Notes: generated from the letters alone by a model not told the origin. A stretch of DNA of 61,416 nt from Alphaproteobacteria bacterium UBA830 (GCA_905181725.1 CAJIYX010000003.1:1-61416), one strand, 5' to 3'; positions 15,848 to 25,648 are shown, numbered from the stretch's first letter. Translations and numbers: made by a program.

Positions 15848-17800
15848 ATGGGCATTCTGATTTACGCGTTTTTTGCCGCGGGTCTGGGCTGCTGGCTCAA
15901 GCTCACGTCGCGGTCCGGTCTCAATATGCTGGGCCTGCGCTTGTCGCTCGGCTATGCCGCGATGCTTCTCATTATGTATGTCGCGCAGGCGGTCCTGAGT
16001 CTCCCCGGCGCAATGAGTTTCTGGCTCCTCTTTGCCCTTGCTGCCGGCGGAATAATCGTTCGGCTCAGATCAGTCGGCCAGTCGGGGTACTCTCGCACCT
16101 TTTTTCGACACCCTGTCTGGCTTTTACTCGCAGCTGGCGGCGTCGCAGTCATCGTCAATGGCAGTGTTGATTATCTTCCGGTCAGCCACGACGAATTTAG
16201 CCATTGGCTCGCTAATCCGATCAAGATCAACGCCTTCGGCAGTTGGGTCGCGGCTCGTGACTCGATGCATCTCGCTGACTACCCACCCGGGTGGCCGCTG
16301 CTGCTTGCATTGCCCTGGCAGGTATCCGGCAATGTCAATCTTGGTGCAGCGTCCACAGCGCCGTTTGTACTGCATGTGGCGGCAATCGGACTCGTCTTCG
16401 ACGTGGTCGTTTTCCTGATACGCAAGCGCCTGACGGTCAGTGATGGACAAAGTGCCGCTGCAGGATGGGCATTTATCCTGCTGTTCCTGGCCGCTGAAAC
16501 TCTGGGCCCCCTCTGGCCGACGACGCTCCTAATCGAGCCACCGCAGTTTCTGAGTTATACGATCCTTATTCTTTTGCTCTTTGCCAACGAGGTCGCCAAA
16601 GAAGATCGGCGGACGCTGGAATTTTCCGCCGGTATCGTGTTGGCGTCCTGTTATCTGATCAAATCCGCCGCGTTGATATACGTCCCCGCCATCATCGCTG
16701 TATTTCTGCTTCGATTGCTACTGCGCCCGACGGACCCCAAACGAATTCGCAACGCGCTGATTTCCTGCACCCTCGTGACATTGCCGGCAGTGCTCGTTGC
16801 GGCGAGCTGGGGAGTGATCTCAGAAGGCAAAAGTTGTCTGTATTCACCTCTGGTAACGCTGTCGCCCGAAGCTCTCGCGACCGCAGGCAGCCTCGACTGG
16901 CGCGATCTCGCCGATCGATATACAGCAGCATTGTGGGATTACATCAGCAGCTACAAGGCGCCGCTGACCATTGCAGCAACGATCGGTATGGTCGCGGCAC
17001 TGTCACGGCGAAATTTTACAGCTCCGCTGGCGCTAGGGCTAATGGGGACCGCTTATCTGGCGCTTCTCTACTGGTATCATCTAAGTTGTTTCGGCCCCTT
17101 CTATTTTGAAAATCTCAACTCGACACCGCGCTTCACGCGTGTACTGCTCCGGACATTGCATGGTGTAGGATTGGTTATGCTGCTTGATGCGGCGCTTTGC
17201 ATTATGGCGCGATGCGCAGGAAACAAAAAACGTCTGCCAAGAATTCCGACAAATCTCGTGACGGGTGGGCTGGTTCTCACTATCGTCGTTCTGGGGGCGT
17301 GGCAGATGTATCGGGTGCATCGAAGCGTCGATATTGTAACGGCGCGAACCGAACAGAGCATCGACTTCAGGGTCGGCGAAATGCGCCAGGCAGCGGCGCT
17401 CGTCGAAAAGTTGAAAAACACATCGCTACCGCCATCTCCGACCCTACAGGTAGTATCGCAAGGTATGGACTCGGCAATTATCGACTATGCCCAGTTTTTT
17501 GCGCTTAGCCGCCGCCGTGGCGACACCAAGGCAAGGTATAAAGTAGCCCGGTCACACAGCTGGTCTCCGAAACCGATTAATGTATGGCAAACCCCCGCAA
17601 AACGGGAAGATGTCCGCATGGTCTTCGAAATGGCCGATATCATTTGGCCGACCAAGCTGGACCCTTGGCTCCGAGATGTATTTGCCGAACTGGTCGATGA
17701 TGATTGTCTTCGCGCCCTGCCCGGGAAAGCGCTTATTCGCGTTGTTACGCCAACGAGCAAACCCCGGTTTAGCTGCATCGACAAAACCGGCGGCGACTGA
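15848..17800 (+). CDS. Polytopic membrane protein, GT-C glycosyltransferase-like
   Basis: 650 residues with about eleven to thirteen hydrophobic segments and a soluble C-terminal part from about residue 500. In the first extracytoplasmic loop is a SHDEFSHWL motif (about 115-123), in the position where GT-C lipid-linked-sugar transferases carry a DE/DD catalytic pair, followed by PPGWPLLLALPW. It lacks signatures that would name a family (no clear PMT or ArnT block). Codon use and base composition look less GC-rich than its neighbours, hinting at transfer. Inner membrane; role in cell-surface glycan synthesis is a guess. Real gene beyond doubt, function open. Confidence 0.75.
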   Translation: MGILIYAFFAAGLGCWLKLTSRSGLNMLGLRLSLGYAAMLLIMYVAQAVLSLPGAMSFWLLFALAAGGIIVRLRSVGQSGYSRTFFRHPVWLLLAAGGVAVIVNGSVDYLPVSHDEFSHWLANPIKINAFGSWVAARDSMHLADYPPGWPLLLALPWQVSGNVNLGAASTAPFVLHVAAIGLVFDVVVFLIRKRLTVSDGQSAAAGWAFILLFLAAETLGPLWPTTLLIEPPQFLSYTILILLLFANEVAKEDRRTLEFSAGIVLASCYLIKSAALIYVPAIIAVFLLRLLLRPTDPKRIRNALISCTLVTLPAVLVAASWGVISEGKSCLYSPLVTLSPEALATAGSLDWRDLADRYTAALWDYISSYKAPLTIAATIGMVAALSRRNFTAPLALGLMGTAYLALLYWYHLSCFGPFYFENLNSTPRFTRVLLRTLHGVGLVMLLDAALCIMARCAGNKKRLPRIPTNLVTGGLVLTIVVLGAWQMYRVHRSVDIVTARTEQSIDFRVGEMRQAAALVEKLKNTSLPPSPTLQVVSQGMDSAIIDYAQFFALSRRRGDTKARYKVARSHSWSPKPINVWQTPAKREDVRMVFEMADIIWPTKLDPWLRDVFAELVDDDCLRALPGKALIRVVTPTSKPRFSCIDKTGGD

Positions 17801-17962
17801 CCTGACGATCGCATCAACATACAGTACGACTTACATTTGTGGGGGTACGACGGACATTTAAGCCCCCAGGCCCGTATTGTCGCTGTCGCCTCGCGCCACT
17901 ATAATACAACGCCGATATATGGGAGTTTTCTGGTTTTTTCAGACAATGAGCGTCACGATCTG

Positions 17963-18715
17963 ATGATGGCTGCGACCGAGATCGCGGACCGTGCCGGAGA
18001 GGTGATTCTGGAGGTCTACGAGACCGATTTCGACGTTCGCCACAAAGGCGACAATTCACCTGTCACCGAAGCGGACGAACGGGCGGAGGCGCTAATCCTA
18101 CCGGCACTCCGCAAGCTCCTGCCGGGCATCCCCGCAATCGGCGAAGAAGCCGTGTCGCAGGGAAATGCGGATACCGTCGCAGGAGACGTCTTCTGGCTGG
18201 TCGACCCGGTCGACGGCACAAAAGAGTTTCTGCGCCGCAGTGGCGAATTTACCGTCAATATCGCCCTGGTCGAACACGCCGTTCCCGTGCTCGGGGTGGT
18301 AACGGCACCTGCCCTGAAACGCGGTTTCCGCGCCTGTGGCCCAGGCACTGCAGAGCTACGCGAAGGTACGGGTAGCGACTGGCAACCAATCGCCGTCAGG
18401 GCCACCCCCGCTGACGGCGCCATTGTGGCTTCCAGCCGATCCCATGGAGACCGCGCCAAGATCGAAGAGCTTCTCGCCGGCATGAACATCCGCGATCATG
18501 TAACCGCGGGAAGCTCCCTCAAATTCTGTCTTCTGGCCGAAGGTGCGGCGGATGTGTACCCGCGCTACGGACCGACATCGGAATGGGATACGGCGGCGGG
18601 GCACGCTGTTCTCACCGGTGCGGGGGGCAGCGTCCGGAAATTTGATGAAACAGAGCTCGAATATGGCAAAGCGGGATGGCGAAACCCCGAATTCATCGCA
18701 CGTGGCGCACAATGA
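17963..18715 (+). CDS. cysQ: 3'(2'),5'-bisphosphate nucleotidase
   Basis: Inositol-monophosphatase-fold enzyme that removes the 3'-phosphate from PAP(S), protecting sulfate assimilation and recycling PAP. The metal site is complete: IPAIGEEAVS, then WLVDPVDGTKEFLRRSGEF, and a second site GPTSEWDTAAGHAVLTGAGG near the C-terminus. The open frame begins at a GTG at 17837 (292 residues), but homology begins near RHDLMMAATEIADRAGE, so the ATG at 17963 (or 17966) is preferred; no strong ribosome binding site settles it. Overlaps the start of the next gene. Confidence 0.9.
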   Translation: MMAATEIADRAGEVILEVYETDFDVRHKGDNSPVTEADERAEALILPALRKLLPGIPAIGEEAVSQGNADTVAGDVFWLVDPVDGTKEFLRRSGEFTVNIALVEHAVPVLGVVTAPALKRGFRACGPGTAELREGTGSDWQPIAVRATPADGAIVASSRSHGDRAKIEELLAGMNIRDHVTAGSSLKFCLLAEGAADVYPRYGPTSEWDTAAGHAVLTGAGGSVRKFDETELEYGKAGWRNPEFIARGAQ

Positions 18716-19697
18716 TTCGTCGCTTAGTGATCGGTCACACCCAGTGATCGAAAAAGCGTCGGCGGAGTCCATTGCCGAGGCCGCCGCTCTGCTGCAATCA
18801 GGCGAGCTCGTCGCATTCCCGACCGAGACCGTTTACGGGCTCGGCGCCGATGCGACATCCGATGATGCCGTCGCCCGTATCTTCAGCGCCAAGAACCGAC
18901 CCACGTTCAACCCTCTGATTGTCCATGTCGCAGATGCCCATGCCGCCGCCCGGATCGTCACATTTACGGACAGCGCGCGCCGTCTGGCAGACGCTTTCTG
19001 GCCTGGACCGCTCTCCCTCGTTCTGACGCGCCATGATTCGTCCCCGGTGTCGCTGCTGGCGAGCGCCGGGCTCGACACCATTGCCGTCCGCGTGCCCGAC
19101 CAAGTCACCGCACAGGCGGTCCTCGCTGCGAGCGGCATCCCGATCGCGGCCCCCAGTGCCAATGCTTCCGGCAAAATCAGTCCGACACAGGCGGCGCACG
19201 TGGTGGATTCACTCGGAGATGCCGTTTCGCTGATCGTCGATGACGGCCCCTGCCCCGTCGGCCTTGAATCCACCGTGGTCGACTGCACTGGCGAGATGCC
19301 CATTCTGCTGCGGCCCGGCGGTATCACCGCCGAGCAGATCGAAAGCGTCATCGGACCGCTCGCCGTCGCAGCGGACAACAACGACGCTCCTTCCTCGCCC
19401 GGCATGCTCGAAAGCCATTACGCACCGGATGCCAGGCTTCGCCTGAACGTAACCTTGATCCGGAATGGCGAGGCGTTGCTATCCTTTGGAATCCATGATC
19501 ATGCGGGCTTCACAACGGAACAGAACCTGAGCACTGCGGGCGACCTGCAGGAGGCCGCAGCAAACCTTTTCGCCATGATGCGTATACTGGATATCTCGGC
19601 CGACACGATTGCCGTCATGCCGATCCCGGATCACGGGCTTGGCCGGGCCATTAACGACCGGTTACGGCGTGCCGCTGCACCGCGCGGCAGTATCTGA
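18663..19697 (+). CDS. tsaC: L-threonylcarbamoyladenylate synthase (Sua5/YwlC long form)
   Basis: About 344 residues. The YrdC domain carries VAFPTETVYGLGADA and the KNRPTFNPLIVHVADAH block that binds ATP and threonine; SPGMLESHYAP marks the linker to the C-terminal Sua5 domain (about residues 230-344). It makes threonylcarbamoyl-AMP for the t6A37 modification of tRNAs. The frame opens at 18543, inside cysQ; ATG 18663 is one of several possible starts (also ATG 18645), all overlapping the cysQ 3' end, so the two genes are probably co-translated. Confidence 0.92.
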   Translation: MAKRDGETPNSSHVAHNDSSLSDRSHPVIEKASAESIAEAAALLQSGELVAFPTETVYGLGADATSDDAVARIFSAKNRPTFNPLIVHVADAHAAARIVTFTDSARRLADAFWPGPLSLVLTRHDSSPVSLLASAGLDTIAVRVPDQVTAQAVLAASGIPIAAPSANASGKISPTQAAHVVDSLGDAVSLIVDDGPCPVGLESTVVDCTGEMPILLRPGGITAEQIESVIGPLAVAADNNDAPSSPGMLESHYAPDARLRLNVTLIRNGEALLSFGIHDHAGFTTEQNLSTAGDLQEAAANLFAMMRILDISADTIAVMPIPDHGLGRAINDRLRRAAAPRGSI

Positions 19698-19782
19698 TCC
19701 CACCACGCGTTAGCGCTTGACCCCATTGCCGGAAAACCTCACATGATCTATGCGTGATCCCGGAATTCAGGATACCTGTCAC

Positions 19783-21219
19783 ATGAACCCTACCGCCCTT
19801 CGCGAGATCGACCAGTCCATCCTCGACCGGATCCACGCGGTTGTCGGCGATGCCGGGGTGATCACCGATGAAAACGATAAATCACCGTTTCTGAACGACG
19901 AACGCGGATATTATACCGGCCGCTCACCGATGATCGTCCGCCCGGCATCAACCGAAGAAGTGTCAGAGGTCGTGCGTATCTGCAACGAATCCGGGACCCC
20001 GATCGTGCCACAGGGCGGCAATACCGGCCTGTGCGGCGGGGCAACGCCCTATGAGCATGGCGGCGAAATTGTCATGGCTTTGACCCGGATGAACAAGGTC
20101 CGTGAGCTCGATGTATTGAATTATGCGATTACGGTTGAGGCGGGTGTGATCCTGGCCGACGTCCAGAAGATCGCCGAGGAAGCCGACCGTTATTTCCCCC
20201 TCAGCCTTGGCGGCGAAGGCACGGCCCGGATCGGCGGCAATCTTTCGACCAATGCAGGCGGCACCGGGGTTCTCAGATACGGCCCGGCGCGGGATCTCTG
20301 CCTCGGCCTCGAGGCAGTTCTGCCCGACGGCCGCATCTGGAGCGGCCTGACAGGGCTTCGCAAGGACAATACTGGCTACGACCTGAAACACCTGTTTATC
20401 GGTGCCGAAGGCACGTTGGGCATTATTACCGCCGCCTGCCTGAAACTGTTTCCGCGTCCTGCCGACATTCAAACATCATTTGTCGCTATCCGCGATCAGC
20501 ACGCCGCCGTGGAGCTTCTCGCAAGGGCTCGCCGCATTACGGACGACCGGGTCATCACCTTCGAGTACATGCCGCGTGAAGCCATCGAATTCGCCCTGAA
20601 ACACATCGCCGACACCCGCGATCCGATGCAGACCGAATACCGCCATTACGTGATGATGGAACTGGCAGCAGGCGAAGGGTCTGCCGCCGGGCTCCGCGAG
20701 ATGGTGGAAACGGTCCTCGGCGACAGCATGGAAGACGGCGTGGTGCTGGATGCCGTTATCGCCGAGAGCGGTCAGCAGGCTTCCGATTTCTGGCGTATTC
20801 GCGAGACAATCCCCGAGGCTCAGAAATTCGAAGGCGCTAGTTCCAAACACGATATCTCGGTGCCGGTCTCAAAAGTAGCGAGTTTCCTGGTCGATACCCT
20901 CGCCGAGCTGAATCAGATGGTCCCCGGCATTCGCCCTTGTGCGTTCGGTCATGTCGGTGATGGCAACATCCATTTCAATCTGTCCCGGCCGCTCGACATG
21001 TCGGACGACGATTTTCGTGCGCTGGAGCCTGAAATCCACAAGGCGGTCTATGACCGTACTGTTGCCATGGGCGGCTCGATAAGTGCCGAGCACGGCATCG
21101 GCCGGCTTCGGCGCGGCGAACTTGAAACCTATAAATCCCCGGTGGCGCTTGATGTCATGCGCTCGATCAAAGCGACGCTGGACCCGAACGGGATTATGAA
21201 CCCCGGCAAAGTACTCTAG
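19783..21219 (+). CDS. FAD-binding D-2-hydroxyacid dehydrogenase (GlcD/D-2-hydroxyglutarate type)
   Basis: 478 residues. PCMH-type FAD domain with PQGGNTGLCGGATP (about 79-92) and GGNLSTNAGGTGVLRYG (about 150-166); the C-terminal FAD-oxidase domain ends with CAFGHVGDGNIHFNLS (metal-binding His) and SAEHGIGRLRRGEL. This layout matches D-lactate, glycolate subunit D and D-2-hydroxyglutarate dehydrogenases that feed electrons to the quinone pool or ETF. ATG 19783 follows CAGGATA; an upstream ATG at 19750 is less likely. Followed after ten bases by an acyl-CoA dehydrogenase, another ETF-linked flavoprotein. Confidence 0.9.
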   Translation: MNPTALREIDQSILDRIHAVVGDAGVITDENDKSPFLNDERGYYTGRSPMIVRPASTEEVSEVVRICNESGTPIVPQGGNTGLCGGATPYEHGGEIVMALTRMNKVRELDVLNYAITVEAGVILADVQKIAEEADRYFPLSLGGEGTARIGGNLSTNAGGTGVLRYGPARDLCLGLEAVLPDGRIWSGLTGLRKDNTGYDLKHLFIGAEGTLGIITAACLKLFPRPADIQTSFVAIRDQHAAVELLARARRITDDRVITFEYMPREAIEFALKHIADTRDPMQTEYRHYVMMELAAGEGSAAGLREMVETVLGDSMEDGVVLDAVIAESGQQASDFWRIRETIPEAQKFEGASSKHDISVPVSKVASFLVDTLAELNQMVPGIRPCAFGHVGDGNIHFNLSRPLDMSDDDFRALEPEIHKAVYDRTVAMGGSISAEHGIGRLRRGELETYKSPVALDVMRSIKATLDPNGIMNPGKVL

Positions 21220-21229
21220 GAGAACCAAG

Positions 21230-22987
21230 ATGGCTGAATACACCGCACCGCTGCGCGACATGCAGTTTGTGATCGAGGAACTGGTGGGGCTCGATGATGT
21301 TGCCGCCCTGCCCGGGTACGAACACGCGACGCCGGATGTGGTTCACGCCATTCTGGAAGAAGCCAACAAGATGGCACGCGATGTTCTGTCGCCGATCAAC
21401 CGGGCCGGCGATCTCGAAGGCTCCCGGCTTGAGAACGGTGTCGTGATTACGCCAACCGGCTTCAAAGAGGCTTATCAAGCCTATGTAGACGGTGGCTGGA
21501 ACGCCCTTCAGTTCGATGAAGAGATTGGCGGCCAGGGCCTCCCGCTACTGGTTGCCACACCGGTGTTCGAGATGTGGGATGCGGCCAATCTCGCTTTCAT
21601 GCTGTGCCCCGTTCTGACGATCGCGGCGGTCGAATGCATCGAGAAATTCGGCACCGAACAGCAAAAAGAAAAATGGATGCCCAAACTGGTGACCGGTGAA
21701 TGGACCGGCACCATGGTTTTGACCGAGCCCAACGCCGGGTCCGATGTCGGGTCGCTGCGCACCCGCGCCGTGCCCGAAGACGGCCATTACCGGATCAGCG
21801 GCCAGAAGATTTTCACGACATGGGGCGAACACGACTTCACCGACAACCTCGTTCATATGGTGCTGGCACGCACCCCCGATGCGCCTCCCGGTACCCGTGG
21901 TATTTCCCTGTTTATCGTGCCGAAATTCATGGTCAATGACGATGGATCTCTCGGCCAGCGCAACGACGTGCGGGCAGTATCGCTCGAACACAAGCTCGGC
22001 ATTCACGGCAGCCCCACATGCGTCATGCAGTTCGGTGAAAATGACGGTGCCATCGGCTACCTCGTCGGAGAAGAATGCCGCGGCATGGAATACATGTTCT
22101 CCATGATGAATTCCGCCCGCCTCGCCGTTGGCCGCGAAGGAGTCGGTATTGGCGAACGCGCCTATCAACAGGCTGCCGACTATGCGCGGGAACGGGTTCA
22201 GGGAAAGGATATGGCAAACCCCGTCCTGAACGAGGTGCCGATCATTCACCACCCGGATGTCCGGCGAAACCTGATGACCATGCGCTCGCTGACCGAGGCG
22301 ACACGGGCGCTCGGCTACTACGTGGCCGCCAAGCAGGACGTCGTGCGGAAACACCCTGACCCGGATGTTAAGGCCGCAGCGCAGGCGCGGGTCAATCTTC
22401 TGGTGCCGATCGTCAAGGCCTGGTCGACGGATTGCGGTGTTGAGATCGCGTCGCTCGGCGTCCAGATCCATGGCGGTGCAGGCTTTATTGAGGAAACCGG
22501 CGCTGCCCAGCATTACCGCGACTCACGGATCACGCCGATCTACGAAGGAACCAACGGTATTCAGGCGCTCGATCTGGTTGGCCGGAAAATACTGCGCGAC
22601 CGCGGCGAGACCCTGCAGAATTTTATCGATGAGATTCGAGACACCCAGATCGACGACCGGTTGATTGCCGACGCCATGTGGTCGGCGCTGGACGCGCTGA
22701 AAGTGACCACCGACTGGATGCTGGCTGACCCTGGCGATGACCCGCGCATCGTAATGGCCGGCGCGACGCCCTATCTCCGCGCACTCGGCCTTGTCACCGG
22801 GGGATGGTTAATGGCCAAGGCGGCGAATATCGCGGCTGCCGCCGAAGGTGATGATGATTTCTACAAGGCAAAGCACGTAACTGCACGGTTCTACGCCGCA
22901 AATATGCTGCCTAAGGTGGCAGGATACGCTCAGGCCGCCAGGGCAGGCGCCGACGATATTATGGCGCTTTCTGCAGAAGCATTCTGA
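21230..22987 (+). CDS. Acyl-CoA dehydrogenase with C-terminal extension
   Basis: 585 residues, the longer class of acyl-CoA dehydrogenases with an added C-terminal domain (from about residue 460). FAD/substrate motifs: MVLTEPNAGSDVGSLRTRA (about 162-180), KIFTTWGEHDF and TPIYEGTNGIQALDLVGRK (about 432-450), which holds the usual catalytic Glu-Gly-Thr-Asn region. It oxidises an acyl-CoA to the enoyl-CoA, passing electrons to ETF. AGGAG precedes the ATG. Chain preference cannot be read. Probably co-transcribed with the preceding 2-hydroxyacid dehydrogenase. Confidence 0.93.
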   Translation: MAEYTAPLRDMQFVIEELVGLDDVAALPGYEHATPDVVHAILEEANKMARDVLSPINRAGDLEGSRLENGVVITPTGFKEAYQAYVDGGWNALQFDEEIGGQGLPLLVATPVFEMWDAANLAFMLCPVLTIAAVECIEKFGTEQQKEKWMPKLVTGEWTGTMVLTEPNAGSDVGSLRTRAVPEDGHYRISGQKIFTTWGEHDFTDNLVHMVLARTPDAPPGTRGISLFIVPKFMVNDDGSLGQRNDVRAVSLEHKLGIHGSPTCVMQFGENDGAIGYLVGEECRGMEYMFSMMNSARLAVGREGVGIGERAYQQAADYARERVQGKDMANPVLNEVPIIHHPDVRRNLMTMRSLTEATRALGYYVAAKQDVVRKHPDPDVKAAAQARVNLLVPIVKAWSTDCGVEIASLGVQIHGGAGFIEETGAAQHYRDSRITPIYEGTNGIQALDLVGRKILRDRGETLQNFIDEIRDTQIDDRLIADAMWSALDALKVTTDWMLADPGDDPRIVMAGATPYLRALGLVTGGWLMAKAANIAAAAEGDDDFYKAKHVTARFYAANMLPKVAGYAQAARAGADDIMALSAEAF

Positions 22988-23090
22988 CCCCTTCGAATCC
23001 GCTTGCAAGCGGCGCCTAAAGGCGCGATAAGGCGCGACTTTTTGATGAACCCGAACCGGGTGCGGCTGTACCTGCGAGGAGGCACGATGG
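22988..23090. other. Short spacer with GC-rich hairpin
   Basis: Between the acyl-CoA dehydrogenase and speD. GGCGCC-TAAA-GGCGC and a second GGCGCGACTTTTT end form a possible weak terminator at about 23009-23043. A GGAGG at about 23078 serves speD. Confidence 0.4.
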
Positions 23091-23582
23091 ATGGAAAAGT
23101 CCGCATTGTTAACTAAGTCGGTTACGGCGGCAGGTGCCGTTGGCCAATCCCTGATACAGGGGTCTGCCGGCGCCCAAACGCACATGCACCCGCAACCAGC
23201 TAACGATGTGCGGGACTTTCTCATCCATAGAGACGGCCAGACATACGCCGGGGCCCATCTTCTTGTCGATTTCTGGGGCGGCTCCAGGCTCAACGATGCC
23301 GACCTGATGGTAACGGCGTTACGCGAAGCAGCCGAGGCATCCGACGCGACTGTGCTTCACGTCCATGTTCATGAGTTCGGCGGCGAAGGTGGGATTTCAG
23401 GCGTGGCTGTGCTGGCCGAAAGCCATATCAGCGTTCACACTTGGCCTGAGCTCGATTACGCCGCGTTCGACGTTTTCATGTGCGGCCAGTGCCGCCCCGA
23501 AAAGGCGGTCGCCGTGCTCGAAAAATATTTCACACCTGCCCGCGCCGAGATTAGCGAACAAAAAAGAGGCCTGGTGGAGTGA
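23091..23582 (+). CDS. speD: S-adenosylmethionine decarboxylase proenzyme
   Basis: 163 residues. Self-cleaving pyruvoyl enzyme: the processing Ser lies in AESHISVHTWPELDYAAFDVF (Ser of ESHIS, about residue 107), followed by the CGQCRPEKAV catalytic Cys region. It makes decarboxylated SAM for spermidine synthesis. The N-terminus before GAHLLVDFWG is longer than in compact SpeD proteins, so an internal start such as the Met at residue 32 is possible. The stop overlaps the GTG start of speE by four bases. Confidence 0.93.
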   Translation: MEKSALLTKSVTAAGAVGQSLIQGSAGAQTHMHPQPANDVRDFLIHRDGQTYAGAHLLVDFWGGSRLNDADLMVTALREAAEASDATVLHVHVHEFGGEGGISGVAVLAESHISVHTWPELDYAAFDVFMCGQCRPEKAVAVLEKYFTPARAEISEQKRGLVE

Positions 23583-24430
23583 TCGACGCGACGGAGACAT
23601 GGTTCTCCGAGACGCTTCACCCCGGGTTCCAGCAGCGTTTCGAAATCTCGAAGATCCTGTTCCGCTCACAGACGGAACTGCAGGATCTGGTCATATTCGA
23701 AAATCCATATTTCGGCCGTATTCTGGCCCTCGACGGGGTTATACAGACCACCGAGCGCGATGAGCCCTGTTATCACGAAATGCTGGCGCACGTTCCCATT
23801 CTTTCGCACGGCGCGGCAAGCGAAGTGCTGATAATCGGCGGCGGCGACGGTGGCGCATTGCGCGACGTGCTCAAACACGAAACCGTCAAACGCGCGACCA
23901 TGGTGGAGATCGACCGCAGCGTCGTCGACATGTGCGCCAAATACATGCCGAGCCTGAGCGGCTGCGCGTTCGACAATGCGCGGGCCGATATCGTAATCGC
24001 CGACGGCGTGAAATACGTCAAAGAAACCGACCGTCGGTTCGACGTGATCATCATCGATTCGACCGACCCGATTGGTCCCGCAATTCCGTTGTTTTCCGAT
24101 GCCTTCTATGCCGATTGCCGGGATATCCTGACCGATGACGGCATTGTCGTCTGTCAGTCCGGCGTCGGCTTCGTCCAGCCCGACGAGGCCCGGGAGACCT
24201 GGCAGCGGCTGAACCGCCTGTTTGACGATGCCGCCCTGTATCTGACGCAGGTGCCGACCTATGCGTTCGGCTACATGACGCTGGGATGGGGCGCAAAATC
24301 AGACCGCGCCCGAAACACCGATGCCCCAACAATTCAGGCCCGCTTCGACGCCGCACGGATTGAAACCCAGTACTACACGCCGGGGATCCACGCAGGCTGC
24401 TTCAGCCTGCCGGCCTACATGAACACCTGA
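23579..24430 (+). CDS. speE: Spermidine synthase (polyamine aminopropyltransferase)
   Basis: 283 residues beginning at GTG 23579. The dcSAM-binding motif VLIIGGGDGGALRDVLKH (about 83-100), the acidic VEIDRSVVDMC and the IIIDSTDPIGPA catalytic Asp loop (about 160-171) are all present. It transfers the aminopropyl group from decarboxylated SAM to putrescine. Translationally coupled to speD, so the operon provides the complete last two steps of spermidine synthesis. Confidence 0.95.
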   Translation: MIDATETWFSETLHPGFQQRFEISKILFRSQTELQDLVIFENPYFGRILALDGVIQTTERDEPCYHEMLAHVPILSHGAASEVLIIGGGDGGALRDVLKHETVKRATMVEIDRSVVDMCAKYMPSLSGCAFDNARADIVIADGVKYVKETDRRFDVIIIDSTDPIGPAIPLFSDAFYADCRDILTDDGIVVCQSGVGFVQPDEARETWQRLNRLFDDAALYLTQVPTYAFGYMTLGWGAKSDRARNTDAPTIQARFDAARIETQYYTPGIHAGCFSLPAYMNT

Positions 24431-24537
24431 CGAGCCGTTCCGGCGCAACGCCGGGCTATTCCACCTCCTCCTGAATTACGCTACCGTCGTTGTGCGACAG
24501 CGTTAATGATCGCGAAAAAAAATCGCGAGTAGGCACC

Positions 24538-25602
24538 ATGCGTACAGAAATCGCTCACAGTCGGCCGCCATTCGCGCTTCGTGATCAAAATAATTTGAAC
24601 GCGACACCGCTCGAAGACGACGTTATCGGCGATCCCGTGCTCCTGGTTTTTGACCGGAACCCGGCAGATGGCGCTTCATCGGACAGCGCCACGCTGCTGC
24701 GTAATTTCGCAGATTTCCACAATCAGTTGGGCGGCGTCGTCACCAGCATTCTCGTTATCTCCCGCCGCTCGGTGAGCGCAAACCGAGCACTGGCCCAGGC
24801 GCTTGATGTTCCTTTTCGCGTGCTGGCGGACGAAGACGGCAAGGTGTTCGACCTCTACGGTGTCAACGTCGCAGATGCGATGGCAAATGCGCCGGCCGAC
24901 CCGGCCATCGCCGTGCTCGACCCGAATGGCCGGATCCTCGAGATTTGCGAGAAAATGTCTGCTGCAAGACAGATGGAATGCGTGCGCGCGCCCCTGCAAC
25001 GACTGCAGGATGACCGTCCGCGCGGTTCTTTGGGTGCTCATCCTCCCGTTCTGGTTCTGCCGAACGCGATGGACCCGAACGTCTGCGCACAATTGATAAA
25101 CACCTGGAACAACCCGGTTCCCCTATGGGAGGGAGACGGCAAGAACAGCATCGGCCTGAATATTGAAAAGGGCGATGTAAAGGTGCGCAACGCGGCCTAT
25201 GGAAACTGCACCCAGTATGTGGTCTGCGACGCAGCCCTGAGCACCGCGCTGGAAGACAAGGTGCTACAGCGCGTGGTGCCCGAAATCGAAAAGGCAATTA
25301 GCTACAGCCCGTCCAAACGAGAGGAATACCGTATCGCCCGCTACGACGGCGCCGATGGCGGTTCCCTACCTGCGCACGGCGACAACCCAACGACTGAAAC
25401 ACGCCACCGCCGCTTTACGGTCTCGATCAACCTGAACGATGACGATTTTGAGGGCGGCGAACTCGCGTTTCGCGAGTTCAGCGATCATCTATATGACATC
25501 GACGCGGGAACGGCCGTTATCTGGTCATGCTCGGTCCTGCACGAGGTCATGCCGATCACGGCCGGGCGCCGGTTTATCCTGGGAACACATCTTTTCGGCT
25601 GA
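24538..25602 (+). CDS. Thioredoxin-fold (AhpC-like) domain fused to 2OG-Fe(II) prolyl-4-hydroxylase-like oxygenase
   Basis: About 354 residues. Residues 1-150 look like a peroxiredoxin/AhpC-TSA fold (PPFALRDQNNLN, then VLADEDGKVFDLYGV, DPAIAVLDPNGRILEI), but the place where the peroxidatic Cys should be has no Cys. Residues about 165-354 are a P4Hc-type 2-oxoglutarate dioxygenase: HGDNPTTETRHRRFTVSINL holds the His-x-Asp, SCSVLHEVMP the distal His and RRFILGTHLFG the 2OG-binding Arg. ATG 24538 is preferred over 24490. Hydroxylation target unknown. The gene follows speE but looks separately transcribed. Confidence 0.85.
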   Translation: MRTEIAHSRPPFALRDQNNLNATPLEDDVIGDPVLLVFDRNPADGASSDSATLLRNFADFHNQLGGVVTSILVISRRSVSANRALAQALDVPFRVLADEDGKVFDLYGVNVADAMANAPADPAIAVLDPNGRILEICEKMSAARQMECVRAPLQRLQDDRPRGSLGAHPPVLVLPNAMDPNVCAQLINTWNNPVPLWEGDGKNSIGLNIEKGDVKVRNAAYGNCTQYVVCDAALSTALEDKVLQRVVPEIEKAISYSPSKREEYRIARYDGADGGSLPAHGDNPTTETRHRRFTVSINLNDDDFEGGELAFREFSDHLYDIDAGTAVIWSCSVLHEVMPITAGRRFILGTHLFG

Positions 25603-25648
25603 CAATCGGGACATAGCCAGATTTACCCGAATGAATTAGCACGACTGA

